Assembly: GCA_017508485.1 (NCBI GenBank)
Contig: JAFVYV010000002.1
Span: 1 to 56,034, forward strand
Direction of reading: 5' to 3'
Length of the DNA: 56,034 nucleotides
DNA from: Clostridia bacterium
GTDB lineage: Bacteria > Bacillota > Clostridia > Christensenellales > Borkfalkiaceae
Made by a program: the position numbers and the translations under genes. Each line of letters opens with the position of its first letter. Positions within the stretch are counted from its first letter, which is position 1. The notes below the pieces were generated by a model. That model was not told where the DNA came from, did no database searches, and was given only the letters and a program-made list of their open reading frames with translations. Shown piece after piece: positions 23,594 through 32,330 of the stretch.

Positions 23594-24766
23594 TTAGTAC
23601 GGAGGAGTAACAATTCCTACCTTATCCCATATTGCGTAAAGAACAATATTATCAGTTGTTTCAGGAATTATAGTCGTTATAGCCGTATCCTTTTCAGGGT
23701 CGGCATCTGCCGTTAAGTACCAACCAACAAACTCATATCCAGGTTTAGTTGGCGCATAAAGGTTAAAAGGTTTTGTCGTTTTATAAAAAGCGTCAGGGTT
23801 ATTTTCGTGATTAACTCCACCGTCAAGAATATAAGTTATCGTACGCGCGTTAGGGGAAAGGGTCCACCTAGCCGTTAAAGTAATATCTTCTAAAAGTTGA
23901 ATAGTTTTAAAAGAGAACGGTTCGCCGTTATAAAACCAACCTTCAAGAATATAAGCGTACTTATAAGCGCTAGGCACGTTTATGCTATCGCCATACTCAA
24001 TTACAATAACTTCTTCATCAACAGAGCCACCTTGTGCATCAAGGGTAATGTTAAACTTTTTAGGGTTCCATTTAGCCGTTAAAGTTAAGTTGTTTTGAGT
24101 TATAGCCGTGTTTTCAAAATCAAAAAGAATAGTTCCGTCAACGTACCAACCGTCAAAGTCGTAACCAACTTTAGTAGGGTCAAGTGGCTTAGGGACTAAA
24201 TCGCCTTTATTAAGCGTGATTGAAAGAATATCTTCACCATTATTTTTATTAAATATAACGGTGTAAGTATTGCTTGGAGTTTCAGGCTCCCACTTTGCAA
24301 AAATGGTCGTATCACTAACGATTGTTATGTTGTTAAAATTAAAAGGTGTAAAGTCGTTAATAAACCAACCTAAGAACACGTAATTTTCTTTTACAGGGAT
24401 AGGCTTAGTTAAACTTCCACCGTAATTAACGGTAGCAGTAGTAGTTTCAAGTTCGCCACCCATAGGGTCAAAGGTGATAATAGAAGAAATGCCACTCCAT
24501 TTAGCCGTTAAAGAAATATCTTTAGTGATAGGCGTATTTTCAAAATCAAAAGGGGTATTCCCTAAAAACCAACCGTCAAAGTTATAGCCATATCTATAAG
24601 GGTCGGTCGGTTTATCTACTAACTCGCCATCTTTAACGGAAAGGGTGTAAACCTTGTCGCCGTTATTATTGTTAAAAGATACCGTAAAACTTTCCTTACC
24701 ACAACCAACGGTAAAAAGTGAAAGAAAAAGGGTAATTATTAAAGTAAAAGGTAAAAATTTCTTCAT
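23594..24766 (-). CDS. Lipoprotein with five InlB-type (Flg_new) repeats
   Basis: 390 aa. Signal peptide with lipobox TVGC (lipidated cysteine near 22), then five repeats of about 70 aa, each with the Y-x-FxGW...FxF...LTAKW pattern of the InlB B-repeat/Flg_new family. Repeat ends fall at LTAKW, IFAKW, LTAKW, LTARW and LYAIW. There is no other domain, so it is a pure repeat lipoprotein on the cell surface. In Listeria InlB the B repeat contributes to host interaction; here the role is open. Monocistronic, with a terminator shared with the 23207 gene. Confidence 0.85.
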   Translation of the reverse strand: MKKFLPFTLIITLFLSLFTVGCGKESFTVSFNNNNGDKVYTLSVKDGELVDKPTDPYRYGYNFDGWFLGNTPFDFENTPITKDISLTAKWSGISSIITFDPMGGELETTTATVNYGGSLTKPIPVKENYVFLGWFINDFTPFNFNNITIVSDTTIFAKWEPETPSNTYTVIFNKNNGEDILSITLNKGDLVPKPLDPTKVGYDFDGWYVDGTILFDFENTAITQNNLTLTAKWNPKKFNITLDAQGGSVDEEVIVIEYGDSINVPSAYKYAYILEGWFYNGEPFSFKTIQLLEDITLTARWTLSPNARTITYILDGGVNHENNPDAFYKTTKPFNLYAPTKPGYEFVGWYLTADADPEKDTAITTIIPETTDNIVLYAIWDKVGIVTPPY

Positions 24767-24870
24767 AAAAATCCTTATATTTAAAATAAACGCTAAAAAA
24801 AACTATCTTTACTATAAAATAATATCAAAAAATGGCAAAAAAGTCAATAGAGAAATTTATAAAAGGCATT

Positions 24871-24898
24871 AAAAAAAGGCGCTTAAAAAAGCGCCTTT
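24871..24898 (-). terminator. Terminator of SRP RNA
   Basis: Minus-strand AAAGGCGC hairpin with six-T loop and A/T tail, directly after the SRP RNA 3' end. Confidence 0.8.
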
Positions 24899-24910
24899 AA
24901 TTTTCAAATA

Positions 24911-25177
24911 GCCGTGCAACCTAAAATCGACAAATTTTGCCGAAGCGAAAAAATTCCAGGTGACTCCTACAAAGCTTCCTTATGGCACACAAACCTCACT
25001 GCTTAGTGCTGCTACGTCCCCGTCCTGACACGGTTCACAGCAGTTTGTTGCATAAGACCTTGTTATCAACGTTCCTTAGAAAGCCCAGCCTTCCACAAAA
25101 CGGCCTCAAAAAGATATTCAACCCCACTATAGCGGATTGTGGGTACAGGGCACCGCTAACTCCCCATCTAGCACGGC
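24911..25177 (-). ncRNA. ffs: Signal recognition particle RNA, large bacterial type
   Basis: About 267 nt. 5' and 3' ends pair perfectly as GCCGTGC / GCACGGC. The 5' domain reads GATGGGGAGTTAGCGGTGCC, followed by CTGTACCCACAATCCGC, the Alu-like region of Bacillus/Clostridium scRNA. The apical S-domain has GTCAGGACGGGGACGTAGCAGCACTAAG in two stretches, the Ffh-binding loop region. It guides nascent membrane proteins to the translocon with Ffh. Own promoter and terminator. Confidence 0.93.
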
Positions 25178-25183
25178 TTTATA

Positions 25184-25212
25184 ATTTTACCCTAAAAATG
25201 GTAAATTTGCAA
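25184..25212 (-). promoter_or_regulatory. Promoter of SRP RNA
   Basis: Minus-strand TTGCAA, 17 bp, TAAAAT, 6 bp before the RNA 5' end. It is back to back with the ileS promoter. Confidence 0.75.
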
Positions 25213-25250
25213 CAAATTTTATTAAAAATTTATAAAAAGGTAAAATTGAC

Positions 25251-25279
25251 TTTACATTTTACAAGTAATTAGTTATAAT
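25251..25279 (+). promoter_or_regulatory. Promoter of ileS T-box transcript
   Basis: TTTACA, 17 bp, TATAAT, upstream of the T-box leader. Confidence 0.7.
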
Positions 25280-25309
25280 AATAAAAAAATAAAAAAAAGC
25301 AATTATTAA

Positions 25310-25527
25310 GGACAAGTTTTTTTATTTTAACTTTTTTTAGCGAGTCGGGGTTGGTGCAAAGCCGATAAAGTTAGGTAAAAAGGTATCACCTTATAGCAGG
25401 GTAGTGAACTAAAAGTAGCATACCACGGGTAATCTCCGTTAACAGATAAAAGTGCGTAAGTTTTTACGAATTTGAGTGGTACCACGGTTTATATCGTCTC
25501 TTAATTTTAAGAGGCGTTTTTTATTTT
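25310..25527 (+). ncRNA. T-box riboswitch, isoleucine-specific
   Basis: Leader RNA sensing uncharged tRNA-Ile. The specifier codon ATC is at 25432-25434, followed by the conserved CCGTTA. The T-box sequence GTGGTACCACG (25476-25486) pairs with the tRNA acceptor end, and a terminator stem CGTCTCTTAA / TTAAGAGGCG with T-run ends at 25527. When tRNA-Ile is uncharged the antiterminator forms and ileS is transcribed. Confidence 0.93.
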
Positions 25528-25553
25528 GAAAAAGTTTTTTTAAGGAGAAAATT

Positions 25554-28500
25554 ATGTATAAAAAAGTTGACACAACGTTAAACTTTCTTGAAAACGAAAA
25601 AGAAGTTTTAAAGTTTTGGAAGGAAAATAAAATTTTTGAAAAAAACGTAGAACTTAATAAAGGGGAAAAGTCTTTCACTTTTTACGACGGACCTCCAACA
25701 GCAAACGGCAAACCACACATCGGGCATATTTTAACCCGTGTTATTAAAGATATAATTCCACGTTATCACGTAATGAAAGGTGAAAACTGTTTAAGAAAGG
25801 CAGGTTGGGACACACACGGCCTACCAGTTGAACTTGAAGTTGAAAAGATTTTAGGTATTGACGGAAAGCAAGAAATTGAAAGATACGGTATTGAACCTTT
25901 CATCAAGAAGTGTAAGGAAAGCGTTTGGAAATATCAAGGCGAATGGGAAAAGATGAGTGACCGTGTAGGTTACTGGGCTGACATGGAAAACCCATACGTT
26001 ACTTATGAAGATAACTACATTGAATCAGTTTGGTGGGCAATTAAAACTATTGCAGAAAAAGGCTTATTATACAAAGGCTACAAAATCGTACCATACTGCC
26101 CAAGATGTGGAACGGCACTTTCAAGCCACGAAGTAGCGCAAGGCTATAAAGACGTAAAAGAAACTTCAGCAATTGCTCGTTTTAAAATTAAAGGACAAGA
26201 AAACGCATATTTCTTAGCGTGGACGACAACTCCTTGGACGTTACCATCTAACGTAGCCCTTTGTATGAACGGCAATGAAGATTATGCAGAAATCAAGTTA
26301 GAAGACGGCACAATTTACGTTTTAGCAAAAGCACTTGTTGAAAGATATTTTGAAGAAGGAAGTTATGAAACTTTAACGGTTAAAAAGGGTAGCGAATACG
26401 AACTTGTTGAATACGAACCATTATTTGACTTTGCAGTTTCTGCACTTGAAAAGAACAAAAAGGCGTACGTAGTAGTAACTGACGACTACGTAACAATGGA
26501 AGACGGTACTGGTATCGTTCACAACGCACCAGCCTTTGGTGAAGACGACGCAAGAGTATGTCAAAAATGGGATATTGCGTTTATCAACCTAGTTGACACT
26601 CGTGGTAAAATGACTTTAGAAGCAGGTCCATTTGCCGGTTTATTCGTTAAAGATGCCGATAAAGAAATTTTAAACGACTTAAAGGAAAGGGGCTTATTAT
26701 TTGCCGCACTTCCTTTTGAACACAGTTATCCTTTCTGCTGGAGATGTGATACACCACTAATTTACTACGCAAGAAGTTCTTGGTTTATCAAAATGACTGC
26801 AGTAAAAGATAAACTCTTAGAAGTAAACAACTCAATCAACTGGATGCCTGACACAATCAAACACGGCAGAATGGGAAACTTCCTTGAAAACGTTATTGAC
26901 TGGGGTATCAGTAGAGAACGTTACTGGGGTACACCACTACCAGTTTGGGTATGTAATAAATGTGGCAAAATCCACGTAATCGGTAGCAAACAAGAACTAA
27001 AAGACTTATGCAAAATTGAAGGTGATATTGAACTTCACCGTCCATACATTGACGACTGCACGTTTGACTGTGACTGTGGTGGTACTTTCGTTAGAGAAAA
27101 GGAAGTTATTGACTGTTGGTTTGACTCTGGTTCAATGCCATTTGCACAATACCACTATCCGTTTGAAAACAAAGAACTTTTTGAAAGCCACTTCCCAGCA
27201 GACTTTATTAGTGAAGCAATTGACCAAACACGTGGTTGGTTCTACACTTTAATAGCAATTTCAACCTTATTATTTGAAAAAGCACCGTTCAAAAACTGTA
27301 TAGTTTTAGGTCACGTAAACGACAAAAACGGTATTAAAATGAGTAAGCATAAAGGTAACGTAGTTGACCCTTGGTCTGTATTAGACAAACAAGGTGCAGA
27401 CGCCGTTAGATGGTATTTCTACACAGGTTCATCACCTTGGTTACCATCAAGATTCTATGAAGAAGCCGTATCAGAAGCACAAAGAAAGTATATGGGAACT
27501 TTATGGAACACCTACGCTTTCTTCGTACTATATGCAAACATTGACAAGTACGACCCAAGCAAGTACGACTTAAAAGACTGCAAGTTAACCTTAATGGACA
27601 AATGGATTTTATCTAAACTAAACACTTTAGTTAAAAAGATAGATAAGGGACTTGCTGAATACGATATTTTCAACAGCGCAAGAAGTCTAAACGACTTTAC
27701 TGATGAACTTTCTAACTGGTACGTAAGAAGATGTCGTGAAAGATACTGGGGTAAAGATATGAGTGAAGACAAAATCGCCGCATACACAACCCTTTACACA
27801 GTACTTGTAACTTTATCAAAGTTAACAGCGCCTTTCACACCGTTTATGGCAGAATCAATCTACCAAAACTTAGTACCAAACTTCTATAAAGACGCACCAA
27901 TTTCAGTTCACTTAACTTCTTTCCCAGTAGTGGAAGAAGAAAGAATTGATGAAAAGTTAGAAGAAGGTATGACAAACGTACTTGAAATTGCATCACTTGG
28001 CCGTGCTTGTAGAAACGCAAGCAACATTAAAAATAGACAACCACTTTCAAAAATCTTCGTTCAATCTGAAAACAAGGTTGACTTAACTGAAGGTTTACTT
28101 GAAATTGCAAAAGATGAACTTAACGTAAAAGAAGTTGAATACTTAAAGAGTGCAACTGACTTTATCACTTATGAAATTAAGCCACAATTAAAGACTTTAG
28201 GTCCAAAATACGGCGCATTACTTGGTAAAATTAGACAATTCTTTAGCGTATGTGATGCTAACGAAGTAGTAGCAACCGTAAAGAAAGGGGAAGTTTATAA
28301 AACGACCTTTGACGGTGCTGAATTTGAATTTAGTGAAACCGACCTTTTAATCTCAAGCAAGAGTAAAGAAGGTTTCGTTGCAGAAAGCAACAACGGTATA
28401 ACGGTTGTTCTTGACACCAACATTACTGAAGAATTAAAGTTAGAAGGTGTTAAGAGAGAAATTATTTCAAAAATCCAAACAATGAGAAAGGATGCAGGTT

Positions 28501-28691
28501 TTGAAGTAACTGATAGAATTACCGTTAACTTCGTAGCAGAAGGCAACGCTTTAAAAGTATTAACTGAAAACGGTGATGAAATCGCATCAGTCGTTCTTGC
28601 AGACAGCATAGTAGAAGGCAAGACTACTGGTTTTGAAAAGGAACTTGACGTTAATAAAGAAAAGTGCGTAATCATTATCAATAAGGTATAA
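25554..28691 (+). CDS. ileS: Isoleucyl-tRNA synthetase
   Basis: 1045 aa class Ia synthetase. HIGH in PPTANGKPHIGHILTRV, the editing (CP1) domain with TTPWTLPSN, KMSKS as GIKMSKHKGN, and the anticodon-binding domain after about residue 680. The long C-terminal region without the GyrI-like zinc finger of E. coli type IleS, and the length above 1030, fit the IleS2-like (ABC-type) branch, whose members are often naturally tolerant of mupirocin; this is inferred from overall pattern. Controlled by the T-box upstream and co-transcribed with the methyltransferase one base downstream. Confidence 0.96.
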   Translation: MYKKVDTTLNFLENEKEVLKFWKENKIFEKNVELNKGEKSFTFYDGPPTANGKPHIGHILTRVIKDIIPRYHVMKGENCLRKAGWDTHGLPVELEVEKILGIDGKQEIERYGIEPFIKKCKESVWKYQGEWEKMSDRVGYWADMENPYVTYEDNYIESVWWAIKTIAEKGLLYKGYKIVPYCPRCGTALSSHEVAQGYKDVKETSAIARFKIKGQENAYFLAWTTTPWTLPSNVALCMNGNEDYAEIKLEDGTIYVLAKALVERYFEEGSYETLTVKKGSEYELVEYEPLFDFAVSALEKNKKAYVVVTDDYVTMEDGTGIVHNAPAFGEDDARVCQKWDIAFINLVDTRGKMTLEAGPFAGLFVKDADKEILNDLKERGLLFAALPFEHSYPFCWRCDTPLIYYARSSWFIKMTAVKDKLLEVNNSINWMPDTIKHGRMGNFLENVIDWGISRERYWGTPLPVWVCNKCGKIHVIGSKQELKDLCKIEGDIELHRPYIDDCTFDCDCGGTFVREKEVIDCWFDSGSMPFAQYHYPFENKELFESHFPADFISEAIDQTRGWFYTLIAISTLLFEKAPFKNCIVLGHVNDKNGIKMSKHKGNVVDPWSVLDKQGADAVRWYFYTGSSPWLPSRFYEEAVSEAQRKYMGTLWNTYAFFVLYANIDKYDPSKYDLKDCKLTLMDKWILSKLNTLVKKIDKGLAEYDIFNSARSLNDFTDELSNWYVRRCRERYWGKDMSEDKIAAYTTLYTVLVTLSKLTAPFTPFMAESIYQNLVPNFYKDAPISVHLTSFPVVEEERIDEKLEEGMTNVLEIASLGRACRNASNIKNRQPLSKIFVQSENKVDLTEGLLEIAKDELNVKEVEYLKSATDFITYEIKPQLKTLGPKYGALLGKIRQFFSVCDANEVVATVKKGEVYKTTFDGAEFEFSETDLLISSKSKEGFVAESNNGITVVLDTNITEELKLEGVKREIISKIQTMRKDAGFEVTDRITVNFVAEGNALKVLTENGDEIASVVLADSIVEGKTTGFEKELDVNKEKCVIIINKV

Positions 28692-28692
28692 A

Positions 28693-29541
28693 ATGAAAGT
28701 AGCAAAATGGAAAGACTATCAAGTTTTAAAAACCGGCGACGGCTTAAAACTTGAAAGGTGGAAAGACGTTTATCTTCTTCGCCCAGACCCACAAGTTATT
28801 TGGAAAAGTAGTGAAAATATGGCAAAATTCCCACTACTTAACGCCGAATATATCCGTAGTGAAACGGGTGGTGGTATGTGGAACATACTAAAAAAATTCC
28901 CTAACGAGTGGACTGTTAGTTACGGTGGCTTAAAGTTCTTAATTAAACCAATGGGCTTTAAGCACACGGGACTTTTTCCTGAACAAGCAGTCAACTGGGA
29001 CAGAATGATAGACTTAATTAAAAAAGAAAATCGTGAAATAAACGTACTTAACCTATTTGCCTACACGGGTGGCGCAACGGTGGCTTGTACCTATGCAGGG
29101 GCAACCGTTTGCCACGTAGACGCCGCAAAAAATATGGTAGAAAGGGCAAAAGAAAATATGCGTTTATCAGGGCTTGAAAACAAGCCTGTTAGATACATAG
29201 TTGACGACTGCAAAAAGTTCGTTCAGCGTGAAATTCGCCGTGGTAAAAAGTATGATGCAATCATAATGGACCCACCAAGTTATGGTAGAGGGCCAAACGG
29301 AGAAATGTGGAAGTTAGAGAACGAACTTTACTCTTTAGTAGAACTTTGTAAGGAAGTTTTAAGCGACAATCCGTTATTCTTTTTAATTAACAGTTATACG
29401 ACAGGACTTCAACCACAAGTAATTAAAAATATACTAAAATTAATTTTACCAGAAGGTAAAATAGATGCAGATGAAATAGGCGTTGAAACGGACGAAGGAA
29501 TAGTACTTCCTTGCGGTTGTAGCGGATTTTGGACGAGGTAG
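28693..29541 (+). CDS. Class I SAM-dependent (rRNA) methyltransferase, RlmI/RlmK-like
   Basis: 282 aa. The Rossmann methyltransferase core has NLFAYTGGATVAC (AdoMet loop), an acidic residue after strand 2 (HVDAAKNMV) and the catalytic DPPSYGRG. These are hallmarks of the Cys-independent m5C/m2G rRNA methyltransferases of the RlmI/RlmK type. The N-terminal 90 residues resemble a partial PUA/EEHEE region. It begins one base after the ileS stop and is followed 3 bp later by an RluA-type pseudouridine synthase, consistent with RNA modification. Target base is unknown. Confidence 0.82.
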   Translation: MKVAKWKDYQVLKTGDGLKLERWKDVYLLRPDPQVIWKSSENMAKFPLLNAEYIRSETGGGMWNILKKFPNEWTVSYGGLKFLIKPMGFKHTGLFPEQAVNWDRMIDLIKKENREINVLNLFAYTGGATVACTYAGATVCHVDAAKNMVERAKENMRLSGLENKPVRYIVDDCKKFVQREIRRGKKYDAIIMDPPSYGRGPNGEMWKLENELYSLVELCKEVLSDNPLFFLINSYTTGLQPQVIKNILKLILPEGKIDADEIGVETDEGIVLPCGCSGFWTR

Positions 29542-29544
29542 ATT

Positions 29545-30252
29545 ATGGAAGATTTAGTAATTTTATATGAAGACAACCATATTATAGTTGTATTAAAACC
29601 ACAAAATATTCCTTCACAAGAAGATGCAAGTAAGGATAAAGATATGCTTACTATAATCAAGGAATACATAAAGGAAACTTACAACAAACCAGGCAACGTA
29701 TACGTAGGTCTTGTTCACAGATTAGATAGACCAACTGGTGGCGTAATGGTATTTGCAAAATCTTCTAAAGCCGCATCAAGACTATCAGAAGGTATGAGAA
29801 GCGGCGACTTTGAAAAGAAGTATTTAACCGTTTTAATGGGCGAACCAAAAGAAAAGAAGGCAGTTTTAACCAACTACGTAAAGAAAAACCCTATAAACAA
29901 TATGGTTTACGTATGTACTGCGTTAACTGACGGCGCAAGACTAGCAAGGCTTGACTATGAAATTTTACAAACGGTTGACGGGCTTTCATTAACGGAAGTA
30001 AGACTTCACACAGGCAGAAGCCATCAAATAAGGGTACAAATGAACGCAATAAACACACCAGTTTACGGCGATATGCGTTATGCACCGGACAAGGCAAAAA
30101 AAGGACACCTTGCACTTTGGGCATACTCGCTTTCATTTACGCACCCAGTAACCAAAGAAAGAATGGTATTTAAGGTACAACCACCAAAAGACGTTGCGCC
30201 TTGGAACTTATTTGACACGGAAAATAATTTTAAAATAATAAAACCTGAATAA
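29545..30252 (+). CDS. RluA-family RNA pseudouridine synthase
   Basis: 235 aa. The catalytic aspartate lies in VHRLDRPTGGVMVFAKS, and the downstream TGRSHQIRVQM is the conserved RluA motif. No S4 domain is present at the N-terminus, so this is the short form seen in many clostridia. It isomerises uridine in rRNA or tRNA; the position cannot be told from sequence. It is translated with the preceding methyltransferase gene, and its stop codon lies within the terminator hairpin. Confidence 0.92.
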   Translation: MEDLVILYEDNHIIVVLKPQNIPSQEDASKDKDMLTIIKEYIKETYNKPGNVYVGLVHRLDRPTGGVMVFAKSSKAASRLSEGMRSGDFEKKYLTVLMGEPKEKKAVLTNYVKKNPINNMVYVCTALTDGARLARLDYEILQTVDGLSLTEVRLHTGRSHQIRVQMNAINTPVYGDMRYAPDKAKKGHLALWAYSLSFTHPVTKERMVFKVQPPKDVAPWNLFDTENNFKIIKPE

Positions 30253-30272
30253 TCTTTCAGGTTTCTTTTTTT
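30241..30272 (+). terminator. Intrinsic terminator overlapping a stop and abutting a start
   Basis: AAACCTGA / TTCAGGTTT with T-run. The stop codon of the pseudouridine synthase lies in the loop side, and the next ATG follows immediately at 30273. Confidence 0.85.
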
Positions 30273-31784
30273 ATGAAAGTATCGGTAAAGTTAAGAGTAG
30301 GGGAAAGTGAAACTCTACTAAAAGAAAAGGCAAAAAAAGAATTAAAACAAGACTTCAAGTATTTAAGAATAGTAAAAAAGTCCCTTGATGCAAGAAACAA
30401 AGGGGACGTATTTTTCCTATACAATTTAGAACTTTCAAACCAGCCTTTTATAGAAGAACAAGAAGAAATTAAAGAATATTCTTATCCAACAAAACCTATC
30501 GTAATAGTAGGTTTTGGACCAAGTGGCATATTTTCAGCCCTTCGCTTAAGCCGTGCAGGGTTTAAGGTAATAGTAGTAGAACGTGGAAGTGACGTTGATA
30601 GAAGAAAGTTAAAAACCGACCTATTTTTTAACACCAAAGCACTAGATACAGAGTGCAATATTCAGTTTGGCGAAGGTGGTGCAGGAACTTTTTCTGACGG
30701 CAAGTTAAACACGGGCGTAAAGGGAATATACAAAGACTATATCTTAAACGAATTTGTTAAACACGGCGCACCTTTAGAGATAAAATATCTATCAAAACCA
30801 CATATCGGTAGCGATATACTCCCTAAAGTAGTAAAATCCATGCGTGAAGAAATTATATCGCTTGGTGGAGAAGTGTTGTTTGACACCTTGTTTACTGATT
30901 TTACCGTAAAAAATGGCAAAATAGAAAGTATAACGGTCAAAAATAACGGTAAAGAAAGGGTAATTGACTGCGAAAAGGTTATTTTAGCAATAGGACACTC
31001 AAGCCGTGATACCTACAAAATGCTTTATAATAAAGGCGTTTTTATGGAAGAAAAGGAAACTTCAATAGGCTTTAGAGTAGAACATTTACAAACGGATATA
31101 AACAAAAGCCAGTTTGGTAAAGAAATTGGCATAACGGCAGACTACAAAACGGTAACAAATGTTAACGGCAGGGGTGTTTTTTCATTTTGTATGTGTCCAG
31201 GTGGCGTAGTTGTCCCTGCAATGAGTGAAGAAAACACGGTAGTAACAAACGGTATGAGTGAGTTTGCCCGTGATAAAATAAACGCAAACAGCGCAATAAT
31301 TTGCCAAATAAGAAAGGGCGAATTTTATAACGGCATTTTAGAGAGTTTAGACTATTTTAGTAGTTTAGAACAAAAAGCCTTTTGTTTTGGTGGTGGCGAC
31401 TATTCTGCGCCAGTACAAAACGTAGAAGATTTTATAAAAGACAAAAAAAGTACTAGTATTTACTCAGTTAAGCCAACCTACGCAATAGGTGTAAAACCAA
31501 CTTCTTTAAACGGACTTCTTCCTGATATCGTTACCAACTCTATAAGAAGTGGCTTAGTAGAAATGGGCAAAAAAATAAACTGTTTTAGTAGGTCGGGCAT
31601 ACTAACGGGGGTAGAAACAAGAACTTCTTCACCAGTTAGAATTGTTAGAAATGAAAATTTATCTTCAGTAAGCCTAACAAACCTATATCCAGTAGGGGAA
31701 GTAGGGTATGCAGGTGGCATAACGTCATCAGCGATGGACGGCATAAAAGTAGCCGAAAAGATAAAAGAACTCTACCAAAAATAA
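30273..31784 (+). CDS. FAD-dependent oxidoreductase, COG2509 family
   Basis: 503 aa. An N-terminal domain of about 80 residues (MKVSVKLRVGESE...) precedes the dinucleotide-binding VGFGPSGIFSALRLSRAGF and VVERG, then CNIQFGEGGAGTFSDGKL, a signature of this uncharacterised dehydrogenase family. The end has GYAGGITSSAMDGIKVAEKI, a typical FAD C-terminal motif. Soluble. The substrate is unknown. No Shine-Dalgarno sequence is visible because the ATG directly follows the terminator T-run; the family-wide conservation of the first residues supports this start nevertheless. Confidence 0.85.
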   Translation: MKVSVKLRVGESETLLKEKAKKELKQDFKYLRIVKKSLDARNKGDVFFLYNLELSNQPFIEEQEEIKEYSYPTKPIVIVGFGPSGIFSALRLSRAGFKVIVVERGSDVDRRKLKTDLFFNTKALDTECNIQFGEGGAGTFSDGKLNTGVKGIYKDYILNEFVKHGAPLEIKYLSKPHIGSDILPKVVKSMREEIISLGGEVLFDTLFTDFTVKNGKIESITVKNNGKERVIDCEKVILAIGHSSRDTYKMLYNKGVFMEEKETSIGFRVEHLQTDINKSQFGKEIGITADYKTVTNVNGRGVFSFCMCPGGVVVPAMSEENTVVTNGMSEFARDKINANSAIICQIRKGEFYNGILESLDYFSSLEQKAFCFGGGDYSAPVQNVEDFIKDKKSTSIYSVKPTYAIGVKPTSLNGLLPDIVTNSIRSGLVEMGKKINCFSRSGILTGVETRTSSPVRIVRNENLSSVSLTNLYPVGEVGYAGGITSSAMDGIKVAEKIKELYQK

Positions 31785-31795
31785 AAAAGCAGATA

Positions 31796-31828
31796 AAAAA
31801 GGGGACTTCCAAAAAGTCCCTTTTAATT
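31796..31828 (+). terminator. Intrinsic terminator
   Basis: GGGACTT-CCAAA-AAGTCCC with A- and T-runs, after the COG2509 gene. Confidence 0.8.
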
Positions 31829-31831
31829 TAT

Positions 31832-31860
31832 CAAAAAAAGGTCGAACATCTTCGACCTTT
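31832..31860 (-). terminator. Terminator of minus-strand structured RNA
   Basis: AAAGGTCGAA-GATG-TTCGACCTTT followed by a seven-T run on the minus strand. Confidence 0.88.
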
Positions 31861-31995
31861 TGTTTTATCTAATATTCAGTTGTAAGCTTGCTGTCGCTAC
31901 CGATTGTGGCTTTCTACTTACTACAACTAATTTCCTAAAAAGGAACTTTCTTTTAAGCCATCGGATTATTTAGAGCAAGCGCTTAAATTAACGAT

Positions 31996-32102
31996 TGGTC
32001 TATACCTCCTTATATTTCCGAAAAAGAATTTAAATAGTACATTGGACCGTCCTCCTAAAATCTATTTATTATGAAGAACTACAAACATTGGTTGTACCCC
32101 CT
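31996..32102 (-). repeat. Three 46-nt-spaced AGGRGG...CCAAT elements
   Basis: On the minus strand AGGGGG (32102-32097), AGGAGG (32056-32051) and AGGAGG (32010-32005) repeat at exactly 46 nt, each followed 8 or 9 nt later by ATG, ATG and ATC after CCA. The first two open micro-ORFs of 8 codons (MFVVLHNK) and 10 codons (MYYLNSFSEI). Confidence 0.5.
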
Positions 32103-32126
32103 AAAGGTTTTCCTTTGTTCACCTAT

Positions 32127-32155
32127 ATTTTATAATAAATGTCAAAACCCGTCAA
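32127..32155 (-). promoter_or_regulatory. Promoter of minus-strand structured RNA
   Basis: TTGACG, 17 bp, TAAAAT on the minus strand. Confidence 0.65.
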
Positions 32156-32282
32156 TATCTTTTTTAAAAATTTTGCAAACTTTATTTTTAAAAAACCCCT
32201 TGTTTTTTTGCTAAAAGTATGAGATAATATTTATGTTGGGGCATAAAAGCCCTTTTTTATTTTTAAATTAAAGGTAAAAGGC

Positions 32283-32318
32283 AAAAAAAGAGCAAGTTTT
32301 TTAACTTGCCCTTTTAAT
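32283..32318 (-). terminator. Intrinsic terminator of small lipoprotein gene
   Basis: Minus-strand GGGCAAGTT / AACTTGCTC hairpin with T-run, 13 bp after the stop codon at 32331. Confidence 0.8.
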
Positions 32319-32330
32319 TTTAACTTTCAA

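Larger units (their letters stand above)
31832..32120 (-). ncRNA. Independent structured RNA of unknown class
   Basis: This accounts for most of the 545-bp gene-free gap. On the minus strand a promoter (32127-32155) is followed by about 289 nt ending in a strong terminator, with no gene of normal size. Pairings include GCTTGCT with AGCAAGC, enclosing CCGATGGCTT paired with AAGCC-ACA-ATCGG; an inner TTCCT-TTTT-AGGAA hairpin; AGTTGTA with TACAACT (a competing fold); and a 5' AAAGG-AAAA-CCTTT hairpin. The 5' half holds three AGGRGG-N(8,9)-AT units spaced 46 nt apart. It does not resemble 6S, tmRNA or RNase P RNA; raiA-type RNA cannot be excluded by eye. Confidence 0.65.

Noticed and set aside
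24911..25272. Plus-strand open frame across the SRP RNA region
   Set aside because: The sequence is explained by SRP RNA on the minus strand, and the frame has no ribosome-binding site or homology.
31832..32120. tmRNA or 6S RNA
   Set aside because: No tRNA-like ends, no tag-like reading frame, and no long interrupted hairpin of the 6S kind.
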